Source: Dactylosporangium sp. AC04546 (GTDB lineage Bacteria; Actinomycetota; Actinomycetes; Mycobacteriales; Micromonosporaceae). From it: a stretch of DNA of 9,324 nt. Positions 1 through 6,887 of the stretch are shown here, piece after piece (within the stretch, counting starts at the first letter, position 1; each line of letters opens with the position of its first letter). Position numbers and translations under genes: made by a program. The notes below the pieces were generated by a model. It worked only from the letters and a program-made list of their open reading frames with translations, searched no databases and had not been told where the DNA came from. The DNA is taken from contig NZ_JAHYSG010000213.1 in the NCBI RefSeq assembly GCF_022095675.1, positions 1 to 9,324 of the forward strand. Direction: 5' to 3'.

Positions 1-1
1 G

Positions 2-322
2 CCCGCCCCGGCCTGCGTCGCTCAGGTGCTCACATTCGCGCCCGGGTACCAGGTCGTGGTGAACGTCCGCAACACCACCGCGGTCCCGGTCACCGGGTGG
101 CACCTCACGTTCCAGCTGGCGAGCACGGCGACGATCGCGAGCTCCTTCGGCGGTACCATCGCCCGCTCCGGCTCCTCCGGCACCATCACGCCGGCCGTGT
201 ACTTCACGACGATCCAGCCCGGGGGACAGGCGAATGTGGGGTTCGGCGGTTCGGCTGTACCTTTCACGCCGCCCACCGGCTTCACGCTGAACGGGGCGCC
301 CTGCGCGGCGTCCGGCTGGTAG
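2..322 (+). CDS. C-terminal CBM2 cellulose-binding module of a secreted enzyme (5' partial)
   Basis: The frame is open from the window edge (base 2) to the TAG at 320-322, giving about 106 residues. It begins with a Pro/Ala piece (PAPAC) that looks like the end of a linker, then a family 2 carbohydrate-binding module. Visible CBM2 marks are a Cys at the start and a Cys near the end (LNGAPC), which normally form a disulfide across the sandwich, the VTGWHLTF core strand with its buried Trp, the IQPGGQANVGFGG segment, and the TGFTLNGAPC ending. Such modules sit at the end of exported cellulases, xylanases, chitinases or lytic monooxygenases and anchor them to crystalline polysaccharide. The catalytic domain and signal peptide lie outside the window, so the enzyme class cannot be named. 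The three positions that carry surface Trp in classical CBM2a appear to be Phe, Phe and Tyr. The internal GTG at 26 is not a real start, because the module begins before it. Confidence 0.88.
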   Translation, partial: PAPACVAQVLTFAPGYQVVVNVRNTTAVPVTGWHLTFQLASTATIASSFGGTIARSGSSGTITPAVYFTTIQPGGQANVGFGGSAVPFTPPTGFTLNGAPCAASGW

Positions 323-342
323 TCCTGCCGCCCGGTGCCGGA

Positions 343-348
343 TAGCCT
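343..348 (+). promoter_or_regulatory. Putative -10 box of a leaderless promoter for the STAND regulator
   Basis: TAGCCT fits the actinobacterial TANNNT -10 pattern. It is followed by exactly six bases and then ATC at 355, the first codon of the open HTH frame that could be a relative of ATG. The -10 of the HxlR gene (TATGCT at 6876) has the same six-base gap to its start codon. No convincing -35 hexamer is visible. This is inference from geometry only. Confidence 0.35.
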
Positions 349-354
349 CCCGGC

Positions 355-2943
355 ATCAACGGGCGGCCCTCGGCATCACCGGCTGCCGGGTCGCGCGGCG
401 ATCCGGCGGCCGGCATCGCGACGCTCGACGACCTGGGCCGGGCGCTGCGCGACCTGCGCCGCCGGCACGCCCGGGCCAACGGGGGCGGCGAGCTGACCTA
501 CCGCCGGCTCGCCGCCGCGACGGGCTGGTCCCACGGCGTGATCGGTGGGTACCTGTCCGGCCAGGTCCTGCCGCCGACTGACCGCTTCGACGCGCTCGTG
601 CGGCTGCTCGGCGCCACGCCGGCCGAGCAGGGCGCCCTCGCCACGGCCCGGGACCGGGTCGCGGACGCCCGCCGCCAAACGCCGAAAGCAACCCACGTCG
701 TACCGCGGCAGCTCCCGCTCGACGGCGCCGGTTTCACCGGCCGTGAGCCGCAGCTCGCCCAGCTCGACGCGCTGCCGCACCGCGACCCCACCAGCGGCAC
801 GGTCGTGCTCCTCGTCGGCACCGCCGGGGTCGGCAAGACCGCGCTGGCCGTGCGGTGGGCGCATCGCAGCGCCGCCCGCTTCCCCGACGGTCAGCTCCAC
901 GTCGATCTGCGCGGTTACGACCCCCGGCGACCGGTCGCGGCGGCCGACGCCCTCGGCGGCTTCCTGCGCGCCCTCGGCGTCGACGGCGCCGACGTGCCGC
1001 GCGGCGTGGCCGAGCGCGCCGCGCTGTACCGCAGCCTCGTCGCCGGAAGGCGGCTGCTCGTGCTGCTCGACAACGCGTCGGGCGCCGACCAGGTACGCCC
1101 GCTGCTGCCCGGCGCCGCGTCCTGCCTCGCGCTGGTCACCAGCCGTGACGACCTCGCCGGCCTGGTCGTGCGCGAGGGCGCCCACCGCGTCCGGCTCGAC
1201 CCACTGAGCGCGGCCGACGCGGCCCGGCTGCTGCGGGCGCTGCTGCGCGACCGGGTCGACGCCGAGCCGGCCGCCGCTGCGGCGCTCGCCCGCCGGTGCG
1301 CGGGGCTGCCGCTGGCGCTGCGCATCGCCGCCGAGTTCGCCGCCGGCCACGACGGGCTGCGCCTGCGCGACGTCGTGGCCGACCTCGACGGCGCGGGCAC
1401 TGCCCTGGACCGGCTGGACATCGGCGACCCGCGCAGCGCGGTGCGGGCGGTGTTCTCCTGGTCGCACCGCCACCTCGCCCCGCCCGCGCGCCGGCTCTTC
1501 GCGCTGCTGGGCCTGCACCCGGGCGCGGACCTGGACGGGCCGGCCGTCGCCGCGCTCGCCGGCGTCGCCGCTGTCGCCGCTGTCGCCGGCGTCGCGGGCG
1601 TCGCCGCGGAGCCCGCCCGTGCCGCGCTGACCGAGCTGGTCCGCGCGCACCTGGTGGCCCGGGTCGGCGCCGACCGGTACGGCATGCACGACCTGCTGCG
1701 CGCGTACGCGGCCGAGTCGGCGCGCAACACCCTGTCCCGCGACGAGCGGCGGGCCGCACTCGTCCGGCTGCTCGACCACCACGTCGCCGCCGCGACCGCC
1801 GCCGCGGCCGCGCTGTACCCGCACGACCAGCCGGGCGCCCGGCCCGCGCCCGGCGGTGCCGGCACGGCGCGGCGGGCGCTGGACCGGGAGCGCGGCAACC
1901 TGGTGGCGCTGGCCGGACACGCCGCCCGGCACGGCCTCGCCGCGCACGCCGCCGGCCTGTCCGAGGCGCTGTGGCGCTACTTCGAGGTCGGCGGCCACGC
2001 CCAGGAGGCACTCGCCGTGCACGGCGCCGCCGCGCGGGCGGCCACGCACGAGCTGCCGCCGGAGCGGGTCGCCCGAGTGCTCGCCAACCTCGGCGGGACG
2101 CACTGGTGGCTCGGCGAGCACGCCCGGGCCCGGCGCTGGTTCGAGCAGTCGCTGGCCTGGCACGAGCGCGGCGCGGACCGGGCCGGCCGGGCAAGGGCGC
2201 TGGCCCGCCTGGGCCTGGCCCACGAGCGGCTGGGCGACTACCCGCGAGCCCGGGCGTGCCTGGTCGGGGCGCTCGCCGGATACCGCGGCATCGGCGACCG
2301 CCACGGCGAGGGCAGCCAGCTGCTCAACCTCGGCGGCCTGCACCGGCGCCTCGGCCGGTACGCACTGGCCCGCCGGCACCTGCGGCGGGCGGCGGCGCTC
2401 TTCGCCGAGCTGGGCGACGCCCGGCTCGAGGGCTACGCGCTGGGCAACCTCGGCGCGCTGGAGAGCCTGGTCGGCCGGCACGAGGAGGCGCTGGACCAGC
2501 TGCGGCGGGCACTCGCGGCCTGCCGCTCGTGCCAGGATCGGGGCGGCGAGGGCAGCGCCCTCGCCGCGCTCGGCGCCGCGCAGCTGCGGCTGGGCCGCCC
2601 GGCGGAGGCGCTCGCCCGGTTCGGCCAGGCCCTCGCGATCAGCCGCGAAACCGGCGAGGCCGGCCTGCGCATCGAGGCGCTCAACGGCCTCGGGGCGACG
2701 CTGGCCGCCATCGGCCGCCCCGACGCGGCGGTGGACCGCTACCGCGCCGCGCTTGACCTGGCCAGGCGGGCGGGCGACCCGCACGAGGCCGCCCGAGCGC
2801 TCGCCGGCCTCGCCGACCTCGGCGCACCGGCGCCGGACGTTCCCCTTCCGGCCAGCCCCGCAGGCCTGACCCGCACAACACCGCCGCGGCACACTGCTGA
2901 GCCGGCCGACCGTGTACACGCTGACGTCACCCAGATCCGGTAG
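355..2943 (+). CDS. HTH / NB-ARC (STAND ATPase) / TPR transcriptional regulator
   Basis: Large STAND-class regulator, 862 residues if started at ATC 355. Residues 23-100 form an XRE-like helix-turn-helix (LTYRRLAAATGWSHGVIGGY). An NB-ARC nucleotide switch follows: Walker A GTAGVGKT at 155-162, Walker B LLVLLD ending at Asp239, the TSRD sensor at 262, GLPL at 317-320, a winged helix, and MHD at 444-446. From about residue 573 to 820 there are six or seven TPRs (ALxxLGxxxxxLGxxxxA pattern). Proteins of this build are thought to sit off with ADP bound and to switch on when the TPR surface meets a partner or ligand; the target is unknown. No SARP/BTAD domain and no toxin-like effector is seen. 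Start: the frame is open from 346 but has no ATG, GTG or TTG until GTG 538, which would cut the HTH in half. I therefore place the start tentatively at ATC 355 (leaderless) with ATC 415 as the alternative; a sequence error is also possible. A conventional annotation would begin at 538 (801 aa). The gene is convergent with the peptidase, with 37 bp between their stops. Confidence 0.9.
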   Translation: MNGRPSASPAAGSRGDPAAGIATLDDLGRALRDLRRRHARANGGGELTYRRLAAATGWSHGVIGGYLSGQVLPPTDRFDALVRLLGATPAEQGALATARDRVADARRQTPKATHVVPRQLPLDGAGFTGREPQLAQLDALPHRDPTSGTVVLLVGTAGVGKTALAVRWAHRSAARFPDGQLHVDLRGYDPRRPVAAADALGGFLRALGVDGADVPRGVAERAALYRSLVAGRRLLVLLDNASGADQVRPLLPGAASCLALVTSRDDLAGLVVREGAHRVRLDPLSAADAARLLRALLRDRVDAEPAAAAALARRCAGLPLALRIAAEFAAGHDGLRLRDVVADLDGAGTALDRLDIGDPRSAVRAVFSWSHRHLAPPARRLFALLGLHPGADLDGPAVAALAGVAAVAAVAGVAGVAAEPARAALTELVRAHLVARVGADRYGMHDLLRAYAAESARNTLSRDERRAALVRLLDHHVAAATAAAAALYPHDQPGARPAPGGAGTARRALDRERGNLVALAGHAARHGLAAHAAGLSEALWRYFEVGGHAQEALAVHGAAARAATHELPPERVARVLANLGGTHWWLGEHARARRWFEQSLAWHERGADRAGRARALARLGLAHERLGDYPRARACLVGALAGYRGIGDRHGEGSQLLNLGGLHRRLGRYALARRHLRRAAALFAELGDARLEGYALGNLGALESLVGRHEEALDQLRRALAACRSCQDRGGEGSALAALGAAQLRLGRPAEALARFGQALAISRETGEAGLRIEALNGLGATLAAIGRPDAAVDRYRAALDLARRAGDPHEAARALAGLADLGAPAPDVPLPASPAGLTRTTPPRHTAEPADRVHADVTQIR
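1543..1605 (+). repeat. In-frame 9-bp tandem repeat (x-Val-Ala)
   Basis: Five consecutive 9-bp units of the form G-C/G-C/T followed by GTCGCC or GTCGCG fill 1561-1605, with two degenerate units before them (1543-1560). They encode GVA-AVA-AVA-GVA-GVA in the winged-helix part of the STAND regulator, about residues 403-417. Because the unit is three codons long, copy-number change keeps the frame. The repeat is read directly from the sequence; variability is inference. Confidence 0.7.
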
Positions 2944-2980
2944 CCGCGAACCAGCCGTGTCAGGGAGCCCTCAGCCGCTG

Positions 2981-5053
2981 TCAGCCCAGGAGACTCGGCC
3001 GATACCAGTCCTCACCGCGCACGTGGTGAGCGAGGAACGCGAGAACCGTGGAGTACCAGACCTTGGCGTGGTTGGGTTTGAGGACCCAGTGGTTCTCGTC
3101 CGGGAAGAAGAGGAACTTGTGCGGGCTCGATCCGTCCTCTGCCTTCGACCGCGACAGGAGGTCCCACCACAGGCGCAGGGCCTCACCGATCGGCACCCGA
3201 TGGTCCTTGTCGCCGTGGATGACGAGCATCGGGGTGGTGACGGCATCGGCGAAGCGGTGCGGAGAGTTGGCGTCTGCCGTCTCATGGGTCATTTCGCGGG
3301 CCCAGTAGTACGACATGTCGGTGGTCGCCAAAGTCTGGTCGAGCGCCCACAGCGACGCGTGGGTGACGATCGCCGCGAACCGGTCGGTGTGCCCGGCTAT
3401 CCAGTTGGTCATGTAGCCGCCGAAGGAACCGCCCATGGCGGCGGAACGGTCGGCGTCGATGTCGGGCCGTGCCTGCGCGGCGTCGGTGATCGCCATCAGG
3501 TCGGTATACGGGGCGTCACCCCATGCACCCCAGCCACGCCGGATGAAGTCGATGCCGTATCCCGTGGAGAGGGCGGGGTCGGGCAGCAGGACCGCGTACC
3601 CGTGGGCCACGGCGATCCAGGGGTTCCAACGCCAGGACCATGCATTCCAGGAATGGAGCGGCCCGCCGTGGATCCACAGCAGCAGGGGTGCGGGCGCGTT
3701 CGCGTCGGCCTGTTGCGGCAACGCGATCCACGCGCGCAGCGGGGTGCCGTCCGCGGCGGTCGTGGTGACCTCCTCCAGCCGTCCCGGTACCCTGACGCTG
3801 GCGCCGAGCGCCTCGGCTGGGCCACGCAGGGTCTCCATCGCCGATGCCCCATCAACGGGGATCCGGACCGGGGCGGGGGGACTGTCGATGGCCGAGCGCA
3901 GCGCGTAGATCCAGCGCCCGTCCGGCGATATCTGGATGTCGGTGTAGGCGCCGTCATCGTGGGTCAACCGGCTGAGGTGTCCGGTCGCGGCGTCCACGTG
4001 CCACAGCGGCGAGCGTCCGTGGTCGTCGGCGGCCACGATCAGCGCGGTACCGTCCGGCATCCAGCGGGCGGGGTAGGGCCAGCGGTCCCAGGTTTCGGTC
4101 AGGGCCTGGACCGGGCCGCCGGTGAGCCGGACGATGCCCATCCAGCAGTCGCCGGGATCCTGCGGTGCGGAACGTCGGCGAACGACGACCGCGACGTGGG
4201 TCCCGTCGGGGGAACAGCGCGGCGAATCGTACTCGTGGTCGACGTCGTCGGCCAGCGTCCGGCGCTCGCCGGTCGCCACGTCGATCGTCACCAGCGTGTA
4301 CCGCTGGGACCCAGCGGGTTCGGCGACCGCCCACACCGCGACCACGGTGCGGCCGTCGGGGGTGATGTCCCAGCTGCACTCGTCGTCCAGCGCCCGACCG
4401 ACATGGCCGGTGAGGTCGCGCAGATCCAGCTGGGCATGCCCGAGAGTGACGTCCTCGGCGAAGTCGGCGACCAGCAGACGGGTCCGCTCCGGCCCAAGGT
4501 CGTGATCCCAGTATCGGACCGGGTACTCCTCGTGCAGGATCGCCGAGACCCCCGCCTCCTTCCGCGTCGCGCGGATCTTCTTGTCATCGGCCGCGTTGGT
4601 GGACGAGGGCATCATCGCCGAGCCGATCACGACCGTCCCGGTCTCGCTCACGACGACGCCACGGACGCCCCCTGACGGGCACGCGACCACGCTGGCATCG
4701 CCGCCGCTGGCAGGCTGCAGCCACAGTGCTGTCCTCGGCTCCTCGTCGGTGTCACCGTCGGGCTCCGGCCGTGCCGACACGAACAACAGATCACCCGACG
4801 GCGTGAAGGCGGCTGCCGACTCGCCCTGGCTGCTGCGGGTGATCCGCCGGGCCGGCCGTGTCCCGTCCGGGTCGACCTCCCACAACGCCGTGGTGTAGCG
4901 GGTCTTCTTGCGATCGGGCGTCGCCACTCCCACGACGAGTCGACGGCCGTCCGGCGACAGCCACAGCCCACCGACCCGCGGTAAACCGACGTAGGCATCG
5001 AGGTCCGCGAAGGGGACGGCGGGCTGCTGATCCGCGCTTGCATCGATGATCAC
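2981..5053 (-). CDS. S9-family prolyl oligopeptidase-like serine peptidase
   Basis: A 690-residue protein when started at GTG 5053. Residues 1 to about 400 look like the seven-bladed propeller of S9 peptidases, with repeated SPDG/TPDG blade motifs (WLSPDGRRLVV, ISPDGRWIYAL). Residues from about 410 form the alpha/beta hydrolase: HGG at 462-464 for the oxyanion hole, GGSFGG with nucleophile Ser543, HGDKDHRVP with Asp617, and DENHW with His655. Order and spacing fit the S9C acylaminoacyl-peptidase / dipeptidyl-peptidase-like group, which releases residues or dipeptides from short peptides. No signal peptide or membrane segment is visible, so a cytoplasmic enzyme is likely. Start choice: GTG 5053 has AAAGG four bases upstream and begins just before the first blade. 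The frame runs on to 5245, but that extension is Arg/Gly/Gln-rich with no family resemblance. Third-base GC bias is weaker than in the neighbouring regulator. Exact substrate preference cannot be told. Confidence 0.93.
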   Translation of the reverse strand: MIIDASADQQPAVPFADLDAYVGLPRVGGLWLSPDGRRLVVGVATPDRKKTRYTTALWEVDPDGTRPARRITRSSQGESAAAFTPSGDLLFVSARPEPDGDTDEEPRTALWLQPASGGDASVVACPSGGVRGVVVSETGTVVIGSAMMPSSTNAADDKKIRATRKEAGVSAILHEEYPVRYWDHDLGPERTRLLVADFAEDVTLGHAQLDLRDLTGHVGRALDDECSWDITPDGRTVVAVWAVAEPAGSQRYTLVTIDVATGERRTLADDVDHEYDSPRCSPDGTHVAVVVRRRSAPQDPGDCWMGIVRLTGGPVQALTETWDRWPYPARWMPDGTALIVAADDHGRSPLWHVDAATGHLSRLTHDDGAYTDIQISPDGRWIYALRSAIDSPPAPVRIPVDGASAMETLRGPAEALGASVRVPGRLEEVTTTAADGTPLRAWIALPQQADANAPAPLLLWIHGGPLHSWNAWSWRWNPWIAVAHGYAVLLPDPALSTGYGIDFIRRGWGAWGDAPYTDLMAITDAAQARPDIDADRSAAMGGSFGGYMTNWIAGHTDRFAAIVTHASLWALDQTLATTDMSYYWAREMTHETADANSPHRFADAVTTPMLVIHGDKDHRVPIGEALRLWWDLLSRSKAEDGSSPHKFLFFPDENHWVLKPNHAKVWYSTVLAFLAHHVRGEDWYRPSLLG

Positions 5054-5057
5054 TACG

Positions 5058-5062
5058 CCTTT
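5058..5062 (-). promoter_or_regulatory. Ribosome-binding site deciding the S9 peptidase start
   Basis: On the minus strand AAAGG lies four bases before GTG 5053. It is the only Shine-Dalgarno-like run I see near the N-terminal end of the family-like sequence, and it supports 5053 over the longer in-frame start at 5245. Confidence 0.5.
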
Positions 5063-5176
5063 GTACCACGTTGAGCAGGCGTCCTGCAGCGCGAGAGCAG
5101 TACCCCCACCACCTCGGCCGGATCGTCGCCCTGGTCGCCGATCCGCCGACCCCTGCTGCTGACAGACTCTCCCAGG

Positions 5177-5587
5177 ATGCTGGGATGGATTAATGGACTT
5201 CGCGCGTTCGTCCCGCTGTTGCTCGCCGCCGGAGCACCGGCTCACATCCTGATCACAGCATCCTTGGCCGGCTTGGCCAGCTTCCCCGGCGGGGGCGCGT
5301 ACGGCCCGTCAAAACACGCCGTGACCGCCGTTGCCCAGCATGCCGCCATGGCCTTGGCTGACACGCCGGTCGAGGTCAGTATGATCTGCCCCGCCCTGGT
5401 CTCGACCGGCATGTCGCCGGAAGGGATCGCGCCCAGAGTGGTCGCCGACGCCGCGCTGCAAGCGGTCGATGACGGCGTCTTCGCCCTCGTTCCCGACGAC
5501 TGGCAGGCGGCCGTCGTCGCTCAGGTCGAACGCGTTGTCCGCGGGCAGCGGCCCACCCCGCCCACGCCGCAGCCGGGCACGGCTTAA
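5177..5587 (+). pseudogene. Short-chain dehydrogenase/reductase, C-terminal half only
   Basis: The 136-residue frame matches only the second half of a classical SDR. It has the catalytic Ser29 (ITASLAG), then Tyr42-x3-Lys46 (YGPSK) at the usual 13-residue distance from the Ser, then the PVEVSMICPALVSTGMS segment that follows the active site. The NADP-binding Rossmann start (TGxxxGIG), the NNAG strand and the catalytic Asn helix are absent, and I find none of them in any frame of the 123 bases upstream. A full SDR would need about 130 more residues. Family resemblance begins around INGLRAF. The preceding MLGW looks like a disturbed version of the usual NLWG, suggesting a deletion breakpoint near 5177-5190. 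The ATG at 5177 has no clear ribosome-binding site. It cannot bind cofactor as a normal SDR does, so it is probably a relic; a short expressed protein is not excluded. Confidence 0.75.
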
Positions 5588-5892
5588 CGAAGGCTGCCTG
5601 ACCATATCCACCCCGGGAGGCATGCCTTTGCATAGCCCGGGATGCGACACTGCCGCGGTGGAGAGCGTCGTCCGGGAGACCTGCGACGATGAGGCCGATC
5701 GCACCCCGGCCCATTTTGTGCTGATGGCCGATTGGGACAACGCTGCGCCCGACACCAGACAAAACGGCTGGTTGCCCGGACCCACCCGTCCACGGCCCGC
5801 ACTCACGGCAACTCGCTGGGGACCGAGACGACCCACCGGCCTGACCGGCCGCTCCCAGCGTGCTGAACCGATCGCCCATACGAGCCGCGAGA
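5588..5892. other. 305-bp gap without a recognisable gene
   Basis: No frame here gives a protein I recognise. A plus-strand frame stays open from 5469 through 5984, and from ATG 5622 it reads through moderately GC-biased codons for about 50 residues before turning Arg/Pro-rich. It could be the remains of a gene, but the evidence is weak. The stretch contains a perfect 10-bp palindrome flanked by two CCCGGG sites (5612-5641). No tRNA, IS end pair or terminator with a T-run was seen. Confidence 0.4.
5612..5641. repeat. Nested palindromes after the SDR relic
   Basis: CCCGGG at 5612-5617 and again at 5636-5641 can pair with each other around a loop that itself holds the perfect palindrome AGGCATGCCT (5618-5627). 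It starts 25 bp after the SDR stop codon, so it could act as a transcription-ending hairpin, but there is no T-run. The role is unproven. Confidence 0.35.
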
Positions 5893-6810
5893 TCAGTGCT
5901 CCTCTGCGGCGACGAAGCCGGAGATGCGGTCGAGGACCGCGGGGTCGCGCAGGATCCGGCGGTGGCCGAGCCCGGCGGTGGTGACCGTCTCGGCGCCGGG
6001 CCACGCCCGCGCGATGTCGGCACTGGCCTTCGGGCCGATCTCGGCGTCGTCGCGGTCGTGGACGAGCAGCAGCGGGGGGCGGTCCAGGCCGCGGGCGATC
6101 GTCGGAACGGCGTAGGCCGCCATGGAGCGCCCGACCCGGGACTCGATCCGGGCCACGAGGCGGACGCGGACCCGTTCGCCGAACCCGGCGCGCCGCGCGA
6201 ACTCGTGGGTGGTGTCGTGGATGTCGGCCATCGGTGCCACGAACGCCACCCGTCGGGCGGGAAAGCCGTCGGCGAGGGCAAGCGCGACCGCCACGCATCC
6301 GCCGGAGTGGGCGACGACGGCGTGTGCCGGCCCGGCGGTGTCCGCCAGCGCGGCCAGTGCCGTGCTGAACTCGTCGAACGTCGTGCGGCCGGCACCCATC
6401 GGGCCGGCGCCGGACTCCCCGTGCGCTGGGCCGTCGAACGCCACGACGCGGAAGCCGGCGGCGGTCAGCGGCGGCACCAGGCCGGTGAGGTCGGCACGCC
6501 GGCCGCCCCAGCCGTGCACGAGGTAGACCACCGGGCCGTCGCCCCAGCTCTCCGCCACCAGGTGGCCGTCCCACAGCGGCACCGTCAGGCGGCGGCCAGG
6601 GACGGGTGTGCCCGCGGCACGGGAGCGCGAGCGGGGGACGGTGAACCAGATCCGTTCGGCGAGCCGGGCAGCCAGGCCCGGCCAGCTGCGGCCGAGCAGC
6701 CCGAAGCCGGCGCGTACCGCACCGGCGGCCAGTTGCCGCGTGCCGCCGCCCCGCAGAACGACGGCCCCCGTGAGGTTCCCGCGTCGCGGTTGTTCCCGTG
6801 TCTGCACCAT
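5893..6810 (-). CDS. Alpha/beta-fold hydrolase
   Basis: A 305-residue serine hydrolase. The N-terminal 60 residues are a helical segment (RAGFGLLGRSWPGLAARLAE). The alpha/beta core then shows HGWGG at 99-103 (oxyanion hole), AHSGG with nucleophile Ser169, HDRDD with the likely acid at Asp254 or Asp255, and GLGH with His283, so the triad is complete. No secretion signal is visible. The substrate (ester, lactone or thioester) cannot be told. Start: ATG 6810 is chosen because the in-frame extension to 6903 would run through the operator region and into the divergent regulator. A GTG follows directly at 6807. The gene is divergent from the HxlR-type regulator, 77 bp apart, and its likely promoter is covered by two dyads, so repression by that regulator is a reasonable inference. 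A possible -10 (TACCGT) ends seven bases before the ATG, suggesting a leaderless or nearly leaderless message. Confidence 0.9.
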   Translation of the reverse strand: MVQTREQPRRGNLTGAVVLRGGGTRQLAAGAVRAGFGLLGRSWPGLAARLAERIWFTVPRSRSRAAGTPVPGRRLTVPLWDGHLVAESWGDGPVVYLVHGWGGRRADLTGLVPPLTAAGFRVVAFDGPAHGESGAGPMGAGRTTFDEFSTALAALADTAGPAHAVVAHSGGCVAVALALADGFPARRVAFVAPMADIHDTTHEFARRAGFGERVRVRLVARIESRVGRSMAAYAVPTIARGLDRPPLLLVHDRDDAEIGPKASADIARAWPGAETVTTAGLGHRRILRDPAVLDRISGFVAAEEH

Positions 6811-6811
6811 G

Positions 6812-6849
6812 ACTTGGACGGTACAAGTTGGGACTTGGAAAAAACAAGC
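6812..6849. promoter_or_regulatory. Twin-dyad operator between the hydrolase and HxlR genes
   Basis: Two copies of the 17-bp pattern ACTTG-N7-CAAGY lie at 6812-6828 (arms ACTTG/CAAGT, perfect) and 6833-6849 (arms ACTTG/CAAGC, one mismatch). Their centres are 21 bp apart, about two helical turns, so two dimers would bind the same face. Dyad 1 covers the putative -10 and dyad 2 the putative -35 of the hydrolase promoter. Dyads of this size between a regulator and its divergent target are typical operators; binding by this HxlR protein is inferred. Confidence 0.65.
6818..6847 (-). promoter_or_regulatory. Putative hydrolase promoter
   Basis: On the minus strand TTGTTT (6847-6842) and TACCGT (6823-6818) are separated by 18 bases, and TACCGT ends seven bases before ATG 6810. 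Both hexamers fall inside the twin dyads. An alternative -35 is TTGACG (6854-6849), but it has no good -10 at 17 bases. Confidence 0.4.
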
Positions 6850-6875
6850 GTCAAATTGGATGATCGGACCGGCGC

Positions 6876-6881
6876 TATGCT
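6876..6881 (+). promoter_or_regulatory. Putative -10 box of the leaderless HxlR promoter
   Basis: TATGCT is followed by six bases (GGGCGG) and then GTG 6888, which places the likely transcription start on the start codon itself. There is no separate Shine-Dalgarno with normal spacing. A -35 is not clear; TTGGAT at 6856 would give a spacer of only 14 bases. Confidence 0.5.
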
Positions 6882-6887
6882 GGGCGG

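Noticed and set aside
1561..1605. CRISPR-like or intergenic satellite repeat
   Set aside because: The units are only 9 bp, have no spacers, and lie in frame inside a protein domain.
376..2919. 847-codon open frame on the minus strand, antisense to the STAND regulator
   Set aside because: It is the expected by-product of extreme third-position GC in the plus-strand gene. The protein is Gly/Arg/Ala/Gln-rich, shows no domain, and the plus frame has clear NB-ARC and TPR motifs.
355..5053. STAND regulator plus S9 peptidase as a two-gene protease defence system
   Set aside because: The genes are convergent, not co-transcribed. The peptidase is an ordinary S9 enzyme and the regulator has a DNA-binding rather than a protease-recruiting N-terminus.
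5071..5193. Short TTG-started frame of about 40 codons before the SDR relic
   Set aside because: It has no ribosome-binding site or family resemblance, and overlaps the SDR start.
5054..5245. 64-residue N-terminal extension of the S9 peptidase
   Set aside because: It is Arg/Gly/Gln-rich, unlike S9 N-termini, overlaps the SDR relic, and the GTG at 5053 has its own ribosome-binding site.
5469..5984. 171-codon plus-strand frame over the gap
   Set aside because: It overlaps the SDR relic in another frame and the 3' end of the hydrolase, and has no recognisable domain. Only the part from 5622 to about 5770 has gene-like codons, too little to call.
5309..6847. 512-codon minus-strand frame across the SDR relic, the gap and the hydrolase
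   Set aside because: It is a shadow frame of the hydrolase, dominated by Arg/Pro/Gly, with no recognisable domain.
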